This document shows positions 59,029-64,000 of a DNA stretch of 64,000 bases, piece after piece (the first letter of the stretch is position 1; each line of letters begins with the position of its first letter). The position numbers and the translations under genes are program-made. The notes beneath the pieces were generated by a model. The model had not been told where the DNA came from. It searched no databases and was given only the letters and a program-made list of their open reading frames with translations. Location: assembly GCF_009372235.1 (NCBI RefSeq), contig NZ_SULL01000006.1, forward strand, positions 186,001 to 250,000, in the 5' to 3' direction. Origin of the DNA: Dickeya oryzae. Its GTDB lineage: Bacteria; Pseudomonadota; Gammaproteobacteria; Enterobacterales; Enterobacteriaceae.

Positions 59029-59624
59029 TTCGCCTCCTTCAGATAGACTATTCTTTTCCTACTTTTATCATATGCAGCCAGACTGGGTGTGTTCTTTATC
59101 AGCAAAATAACATCTTCAGGCGCATTCCTCTCAAAGGAAGGAACATATCTCACTCTCATTGCGCCTTGATAAATCATATCAATAAATATATCTTTCATTC
59201 TGCTATTCATAGCATCCCAAGAGACAGCATTGGGGTTTTTATACTTATTATAAAACCCCTTAGCTCTTGTAATATACATAGCAAATGATAGTCTAAACAG
59301 ATTAGCTTGCTGAGAATGTGTTATTTCACCAACTTTATCTCTGTTTTGTATAACAAATGCTGAGGCATCACATCCACGCATCCCTGCGCCTTCTGAGATC
59401 GCAATGGCCTTATTTTGTGGAACGCCAGCACTCACAAGATGATAGTATGACTCAGTTTGAGTTCTTTGACCAAGATCGAACCCTCTTCCTATTGTCACTC
59501 CAGAGGCAATATCCTTACAAATAGATGGATTACCTGGCCAATGGATTTTTCTTGAGAAATAGAGACTACCAGGGATATCATCCCCCTCGGCATTGAAGGT
59601 AAAAGCCCCCTCTTTAATATCCAT
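59025..59624 (-). CDS. Pesticin/T4-lysozyme-like muramidase, candidate type VI effector
   Basis: 199 residues, no signal peptide. The pesticin C-terminal-type glycosidase core is visible: SGVTIGRGFDLGQRTQTESY with the usual Gly-x-Asp sequence, KAIAISEGAGMRGCDA and the later DIFIDMIYQG. It should cut peptidoglycan. The gene lies 59 bases after an orphan hcp on the same strand and overlaps a periplasmic LprI-like gene. That arrangement fits an Hcp-delivered effector with its immunity partner. An N-terminal segment of about 30 residues precedes the enzyme core. Confidence 0.75.
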   Translation of the reverse strand: MDIKEGAFTFNAEGDDIPGSLYFSRKIHWPGNPSICKDIASGVTIGRGFDLGQRTQTESYYHLVSAGVPQNKAIAISEGAGMRGCDASAFVIQNRDKVGEITHSQQANLFRLSFAMYITRAKGFYNKYKNPNAVSWDAMNSRMKDIFIDMIYQGAMRVRYVPSFERNAPEDVILLIKNTPSLAAYDKSRKRIVYLKEAK

Positions 59625-59683
59625 TTAATTTCCCTATACATTCCCTATTAATTATAAAAAACTGGAATTAACTCTATTAGATA

Positions 59684-60163
59684 TCACTCATAATCATCAT
59701 TCCATATACTATACCCGGACGTCCCTGCTGTTTTATGTGACCACTCTATTGATTTGTACTTCAACCGAACTACTTCATATGGTAAAGCTTCATTACTATT
59801 AATAGAGTGAGGGTAGGAAGATGATACATCAACAATTCTTGCATCTATTAGCTTTAGCTCATAGAAAATCTCTAACTGCCCGGCAGAATTCGTTCTATAA
59901 AAAAAGAAACTAGCAGTAAGCTTCTCATTGGAGGTAATAGACATACCGAGTAATGGTGATGACTTATCTATCGGTTTAGTTAGTTGTATTGGATGATGAG
60001 CAATATTATCTTCTCTAGTTATAGAGTGGCTTAATCCTAATACTTGTATCTGGTCCTCATGCCCACTTTGATAGCGATTCCCAATAGAGTCAAAGGTTGA
60101 ACAACCGGAAGAGATTAATCCCTGTTGGCTTCCTTCCAAGGTTAAATAAATAAGGTGTGACAT
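59684..60163 (-). CDS. hcp: Hcp-family type VI secretion tube/effector-carrier protein
   Basis: 159 residues: MSHLIYLTLEGSQQGLISSG, CSTFDSIGNRYQSGHEDQIQ, then KPIDKSSPLLGMS, the typical beginning of the enterobacterial Hcp family. Hcp forms hexameric rings that make the inner tube and carry small effectors in the lumen. No other type VI structural genes are nearby, so this is an orphan copy serving the muramidase downstream. AT-rich, probably acquired. The rest of 60164-60266 shows no gene. Confidence 0.88.
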   Translation of the reverse strand: MSHLIYLTLEGSQQGLISSGCSTFDSIGNRYQSGHEDQIQVLGLSHSITREDNIAHHPIQLTKPIDKSSPLLGMSITSNEKLTASFFFYRTNSAGQLEIFYELKLIDARIVDVSSSYPHSINSNEALPYEVVRLKYKSIEWSHKTAGTSGYSIWNDDYE

Positions 60164-60266
60164 ACAAACGCTCCTTGTCTACTTAGATAAGTATAGAATC
60201 CACAATAAGAAAACTACCCCAGTATATCTTTCAATATATGGCGCGCAAAGCAAACAAAACCGGATA

Positions 60267-61862
60267 TTACCGCTCCCGCGCCATCACATCCCGCAACCAG
60301 CCGCAGCGCATTTCTGGCACCGCCAGCAGCAGTTGCTGCGTGTAGTCATCCAGCGGCGGTGACAGGGCTTCCGTCACCGGGCCTTGCCGGACAATATGGC
60401 CGTGACGCAGCACCGCCACGCTATCGGCCACTTCGCGCACCACGTGTAAATCGTGGGTGATGAACAGATAAGCCACGCCGGTTTCCTGCTGGATCTGACG
60501 CAGCAGTGCGAGCACGTCACGGGCGACCAGCGGGTCCAGCGCCGAGGTTGGCTCGTCGCAGATAATAAGCGACGGCTGTGCCGCCAGTGCGCGGGCAATA
60601 CAAACGCGTTGCTTTTGACCACCTGACAGCGCGGTGGGGTAACGCTGCGCCATCTCCGCGGGCAACCCAACCTGATGCAACAAATCGCTGACGCGCAGGC
60701 GTCGTGCGGCAGCATCCAGTTGGGTCAGGCACACCATTGAGCGCTCAATCTGTACGCCGACGGGTAAACGCGGGTTGAGCGCGGTGTCCGGGTGCTGATG
60801 AATCATCTGGATCGATTGCAATTGTGCACGATTACGCTGCACCAGTTTCGGTGGCAGCGCATCACCGTTGAGCCGAATCTCGCCGCCTGCCGGTGCCAGC
60901 AACCCACACAGGGTTCGTCCCAGCGTCGATTTGCCAGACCCCGATTCGCCAATCACCGCCAGCGTGCGTCCACGCGCCAGTTGCAGCGACACGTCCTGCA
61001 ATACCGGTTGTTGCTGATAACGTGCACCAAGATGACGGATATCCAGCAGGATGTCGTCTGTCACCGCTTGCGGTACTTTGGGTTCGCCACGCGCCTGTAA
61101 CAAGTCACAGGTGTAGGCTTCAACAGGGCTAGCCAGCAATGACGCGGTGTCGCCGGTTTCTACCTGACGACCATGCCGCAACACCATAATACGGTGGCTG
61201 ATTTGCGCCACCACCGCCAGATCGTGGCTGATATACAATGCGGCCACACCCGTCAGCCGGATAATCTCATCGATGGCGTTGAGTACCCCGAGCTGGGTGG
61301 TCACGTCCAGTGCGGTAGTCGGTTCATCAAAAATGATCAGGTCGGGGCCAGCGCACATCGCCATCGCGATCATCGCCCGCTGCAACTGACCGCCGGATAC
61401 CTGATGCGGATAACGTTGGAAGAAGGTTTGCGGTTCCGGCAACGACAGCTGGGTAAACAGTTCTATCGCCCGTGACACCGCCTGCTGGCGTGACAACACA
61501 CCGTGACGCACCGCCGTTTCAATCACCTGCTCGCCGATACGCTGCGCCGGGTTAAACGAGGCACTGGCGGATTGCGCCACATAAGCAATGCGAGCGCCAC
61601 GAACAGCGCGCAACTGGCGCTCTGAGAGCGAGGCCAGGTCACTGCGCTTATCGCCGTTCTGAAACCAGATATGCCCGCTTTCAATACGCATACCGTGGCG
61701 ACAGTGCCCGAGAATCGCCTGACCGATGGTGGATTTCCCCGCGCCAGACTCGCCAATCAGCCCCAACACTTCCCCTTTATGCAGGGTAAAGTTGATGTCC
61801 TCTACCAGCGCCCGACCGCCTGCCGTCACGCACAACTGTTCGACCCGCAGCAACTCACTCAT
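60267..61862 (-). CDS. Oligopeptide/nickel-type ABC transporter ATP-binding protein with two ABC domains
   Basis: 531 residues, fusion of DppD- and DppF-like halves (YejF-type). First half Walker A GESGAGKST, signature VSGGQLQRA, Walker B LIIFDEPTTALD. Second half Walker A GESGSGKST, signature LSGGQKQRV, Walker B LIICDEPTSALD. Both sites look competent. The start at 61862 (MSELLRVEQ) is behind GGAGG and overlaps the permease gene by 8 bases; ten codons further upstream the frame is still open. Energises the two permeases upstream. Confidence 0.92.
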   Translation of the reverse strand: MSELLRVEQLCVTAGGRALVEDINFTLHKGEVLGLIGESGAGKSTIGQAILGHCRHGMRIESGHIWFQNGDKRSDLASLSERQLRAVRGARIAYVAQSASASFNPAQRIGEQVIETAVRHGVLSRQQAVSRAIELFTQLSLPEPQTFFQRYPHQVSGGQLQRAMIAMAMCAGPDLIIFDEPTTALDVTTQLGVLNAIDEIIRLTGVAALYISHDLAVVAQISHRIMVLRHGRQVETGDTASLLASPVEAYTCDLLQARGEPKVPQAVTDDILLDIRHLGARYQQQPVLQDVSLQLARGRTLAVIGESGSGKSTLGRTLCGLLAPAGGEIRLNGDALPPKLVQRNRAQLQSIQMIHQHPDTALNPRLPVGVQIERSMVCLTQLDAAARRLRVSDLLHQVGLPAEMAQRYPTALSGGQKQRVCIARALAAQPSLIICDEPTSALDPLVARDVLALLRQIQQETGVAYLFITHDLHVVREVADSVAVLRHGHIVRQGPVTEALSPPLDDYTQQLLLAVPEMRCGWLRDVMARER

Positions 61863-62676
61863 GACGGCCTCCACGCCAGTTACGTCCGTCACGGCTTAGC
61901 AGCCAGTCCGCCACCACATTGAGCGACACCGCCAGCAATGCGATGGCCGCCCCCGGCACCAGCGCCGCCCACACCCCAAACAGGATGCCGTCTTTATTGT
62001 CACGGGCCAGTCCACCCCAGTCGGCGGTGGGCGGCTGGATCCCTAACCCCAGAAACGACAACGCCGACAGGAACAGCAAAATAAAGATGAAACGCAGCGC
62101 GAATTCCGCCACCAGCGTGTTGCGCGCATTCGGCAAAATCTCGCGCCACAAGATCCACCCCATCGACTCACCGCGCAGTCGCGCAACCTCAATGAATTCC
62201 TGCGTGGCGATATCCACCGCCAGCGAGCGCGCAACCCGCAGCACGCGAGTAGCTTCCAACACGCCCAGAACCAGAATGATGATGAAGGTGCTTTTCGGCA
62301 GCATCGCCAATACCACCAAAGCCAGAATCAGCGTCGGGATCGCCATCAGCACGTCATTAACGCGGGAAATCAGTTGGTCCACCCAACCGCCGCACACCCC
62401 GGCCAGGAAACCCAACCCGGCTCCCAGCGCAAACGCCAACGCGGCCGCCAGTGCAGTCACCGCCAGCGAGGTACGCGTTCCCCAAATCAGGCGGGAAAAC
62501 AGGTCGCGACCGATATTGTCGGTACCCAGCCACGCCTGCGGCATGGGCCCCAACCAGGCACCCGCCACCACCTTATCGGCCGGATAAGGCGCAATCCAGG
62601 GGGCGAACAGCGCCACCCCAATAAACAGCCCCAGCCCCAACAGACCGAGCACCACGGAAGGTTTTACAGCAGGCAT
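61855..62676 (-). CDS. ABC transporter permease, DppC type
   Basis: 273 residues. Cytoplasmic start, first helix at about 8-28, and five further helices. The EAA loop reads LRGESMGWILWREILPNARN near residue 165. The N-terminal region IAPYPADKVVAGAWLGPMPQ with LGTDNIGRDLFSR is the hallmark of DppC-type subunits. It follows the DppB-type permease by 27 bases on the same strand and works with it as a heterodimer. Substrate unknown. Confidence 0.9.
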   Translation of the reverse strand: MPAVKPSVVLGLLGLGLFIGVALFAPWIAPYPADKVVAGAWLGPMPQAWLGTDNIGRDLFSRLIWGTRTSLAVTALAAALAFALGAGLGFLAGVCGGWVDQLISRVNDVLMAIPTLILALVVLAMLPKSTFIIILVLGVLEATRVLRVARSLAVDIATQEFIEVARLRGESMGWILWREILPNARNTLVAEFALRFIFILLFLSALSFLGLGIQPPTADWGGLARDNKDGILFGVWAALVPGAAIALLAVSLNVVADWLLSRDGRNWRGGRHE

Positions 62677-62703
62677 GTACAGATATCCATTCGGTTGACG
62701 GCA

Positions 62704-63726
62704 TTACCGCCGGGCATGGCGCAGACGCGGGTTCGCCATCAGCGAGACCACATCTGCCAGCAAATTCAGCAGGATGTAAATCGTCGCCAGCACCAGCGCG
62801 CAGCCCTGAATCACCGGCATATCGCGTTTACTGATGCTATCGACCATGTACTGACCCAGCCCAGGGTAAACAAACACGCTTTCGACAATCACCACGCCTA
62901 CCATCAGGTACGCCAGGTTAAGAACAATCACGTTGATGATTGGCCCCCAGGCGTTGGGCAACACGTGGCGCAGCAGGATAACCGAAGGCGACATCCCTTT
63001 CAGCAATGCCGTGTCGACATAGGCAGCATTTTGCGCGCCTATCAACGCCGCACGGGTCATATTGCTCATGTGGCCCAGCACGGCCAGCACCAGCGTCAGG
63101 CAGGGTAGCGCGATGGCTGTCAGATGTGCCCCAAGCGGCATATGATCGCTCACGTTGCTGTTGCTCGGCAGCCAGAACAGGCTGATGGAAAAAATCAAAA
63201 TCAGCAGGTAGCCGGAGAAAAACTCCGGCAACGCCACCGCGACGCGGGCAAGCAGATTGAGCAGCCGGTCAAGCCAACTGCCCTGATAACGCACCGATAA
63301 AAAGCCTATCAGCAGCGCCAGCGGCACCGCCACCACAGCGGTGCACCCGGCCAGAAACAGCGTATTTTCCAGCCGCCATGCCAGCACCGGCGCAATCGCC
63401 TGACGACTGGTAAAACTCTGACCGAAATCGCCGCCGATCATGCCCCATAGCCAGCTGAGATAACGCGATACCGCGGGTTGATCCAGCCCTAACTGGGCAT
63501 TCAGCGCGCGTACTGCTTCCGGCGTTGCCGTCTGCCCCAGAATAGCGGTAGCGGCATTGCCCGGCAGCAGTTGAATACCGGCAAAAATCAGTACCGATAC
63601 CACGGCAACCATCACCACCCCCGCCAGCAAACGCCGCAGAATCAACATCAGCAGCGGGTAGCGATCAGCCCATTGTTCAAGCACCGTCCATCGGCGAAAC
63701 AGTATTCCTCGGCAAAACATCGTCAC
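62704..63726 (-). CDS. ABC transporter permease, DppB type
   Basis: 340 residues. Six helices; LRRLLAGVVMVAVVSVLIFA is the first, followed by the periplasmic part with PEAVRALNAQLGLDQPAVSR and DFGQSFTSRQAIAPVL, typical of DppB. EAA loop ALLKGMSPSVILLRHVLPNA. The GTG at 63726 or the ATG two codons later could start it; CAGGTAAT lies upstream. Substrate unknown: dipeptide, nickel or other small ligand. Confidence 0.9.
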   Translation of the reverse strand: MTMFCRGILFRRWTVLEQWADRYPLLMLILRRLLAGVVMVAVVSVLIFAGIQLLPGNAATAILGQTATPEAVRALNAQLGLDQPAVSRYLSWLWGMIGGDFGQSFTSRQAIAPVLAWRLENTLFLAGCTAVVAVPLALLIGFLSVRYQGSWLDRLLNLLARVAVALPEFFSGYLLILIFSISLFWLPSNSNVSDHMPLGAHLTAIALPCLTLVLAVLGHMSNMTRAALIGAQNAAYVDTALLKGMSPSVILLRHVLPNAWGPIINVIVLNLAYLMVGVVIVESVFVYPGLGQYMVDSISKRDMPVIQGCALVLATIYILLNLLADVVSLMANPRLRHARR

Positions 63727-63769
63727 ATTACCTGCCTTTTACCCGCATCTTACCCGCCCTTTATCTCTC

Positions 63770-64000
63770 TCAGGCCAGCCACACTTTTTCCGCTGCACGG
63801 TTGCCACTGAGCGGGAAGCCTGGAATGGCATTCAATCCTTTCACTTTGGTACTGCAGGCGTCGAGCGCGTCAGCGTACAGCGGAATGATTTCGCTGCTAT
63901 TATCCACCAACATCACCTGAATATCGTGGTAAATCTGACGGCGCTTGTCTTCGTTGACTTCACCACGTGCCGCACGCACCAACTGGTCAAAGGCATCGCT
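63770..64000 (-). CDS. ABC transporter substrate-binding protein, C-terminal end (cut by window edge)
   Basis: 77 codons visible, open to the right edge. KRRQIYHDIQVMLVDNSSEI then IPLYADALDACSTKVKGLNA is the typical C-terminal part of family 5 (peptide/nickel) solute-binding proteins, which are about 500 residues long. It stops 43 bases before the DppB-type gene and is the upstream gene of the same operon. Its signal peptide and ligand site are outside the window. Confidence 0.8.
   Translation of the reverse strand, partial: SDAFDQLVRAARGEVNEDKRRQIYHDIQVMLVDNSSEIIPLYADALDACSTKVKGLNAIPGFPLSGNRAAEKVWLA

Overview
The window looks like a chromosomal segment of an enterobacterium, most likely a Pectobacteriaceae member such as Dickeya or Pectobacterium (inference). 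The core genes lptG-lptF-pepA-holC-valS, yjgM-rraB-argI, tabA-pyrL-pyrB-pyrI-ridA and leuX read almost like their E. coli counterparts and keep much of the same local order. An ERIC element is present, and bglA carries GalR/LacI-type operators.

Layout. Positions 1-8000: an eight-gene sugar operon read leftwards (DeoR regulator, periplasmic binding protein, two-domain ATPase, two permeases, AlsE-type epimerase, ROK kinase, PfkB-type kinase running off the edge). Positions 8200-13900: accessory genes, including two tandem paralogous unknown proteins with a shared 5' block, a small membrane locus, an ERIC element, a hexapeptide-repeat protein, a relic P4-type immunity locus (Icd-like frame plus a C4-type antisense RNA), a pirin and a broken methyltransferase. 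Positions 13900-15400: a membrane diguanylate cyclase. Positions 15600-23650: a type I restriction-modification system (hsdMSR) with a RhuM-family gene.

Positions 23940-35085 are mobile DNA built on leuX (tRNA-Leu CAA). A P4-type integrase and its attachment site lie beside the tRNA. At 24259-24276 there is a second, degraded copy of the tRNA 3' end, followed by a terminator and a 43-residue integrase remnant. This suggests two successive integrations, with hsdMSR-RhuM as the older cargo. The younger element carries a TacA/TacT toxin-antitoxin pair, a secreted unknown protein, a truncated XRE regulator, a Ner-like protein, a primase-helicase, a second C4-type RNA with an Ash-type frame, AlpA, an integrase-like recombinase, about 1.4 kb of structured non-coding DNA and an AT-rich AIPR-family putative anti-phage protein with a nuclease-like N-terminus.

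Positions 35300-58530 are mostly core genome: LPS export (lptFG), aminopeptidase, DNA polymerase III chi, ValRS, a chemoreceptor, a secreted alpha/beta hydrolase, GNAT and XRE-cupin genes, arginine and pyrimidine biosynthesis with ARG boxes and a pyrL attenuator, bglA, ridA and the four-gene Anbu cluster (ATP-grasp, alpha-E, transglutaminase-like, Anbu). Positions 58600-60200 hold an AT-rich insert with an orphan Hcp, a pesticin-like muramidase and an LprI-like candidate immunity protein. The window ends in a peptide/nickel-type ABC transporter operon read leftwards, whose binding-protein gene is cut by the right edge.

The most interesting signals are the pair of covarying C4-type antisense RNAs, the nested integration scars at leuX, the AIPR protein, the Hcp-muramidase-inhibitor trio, and two structured DNA/RNA motifs in the 30.3-31.7 kb gap.
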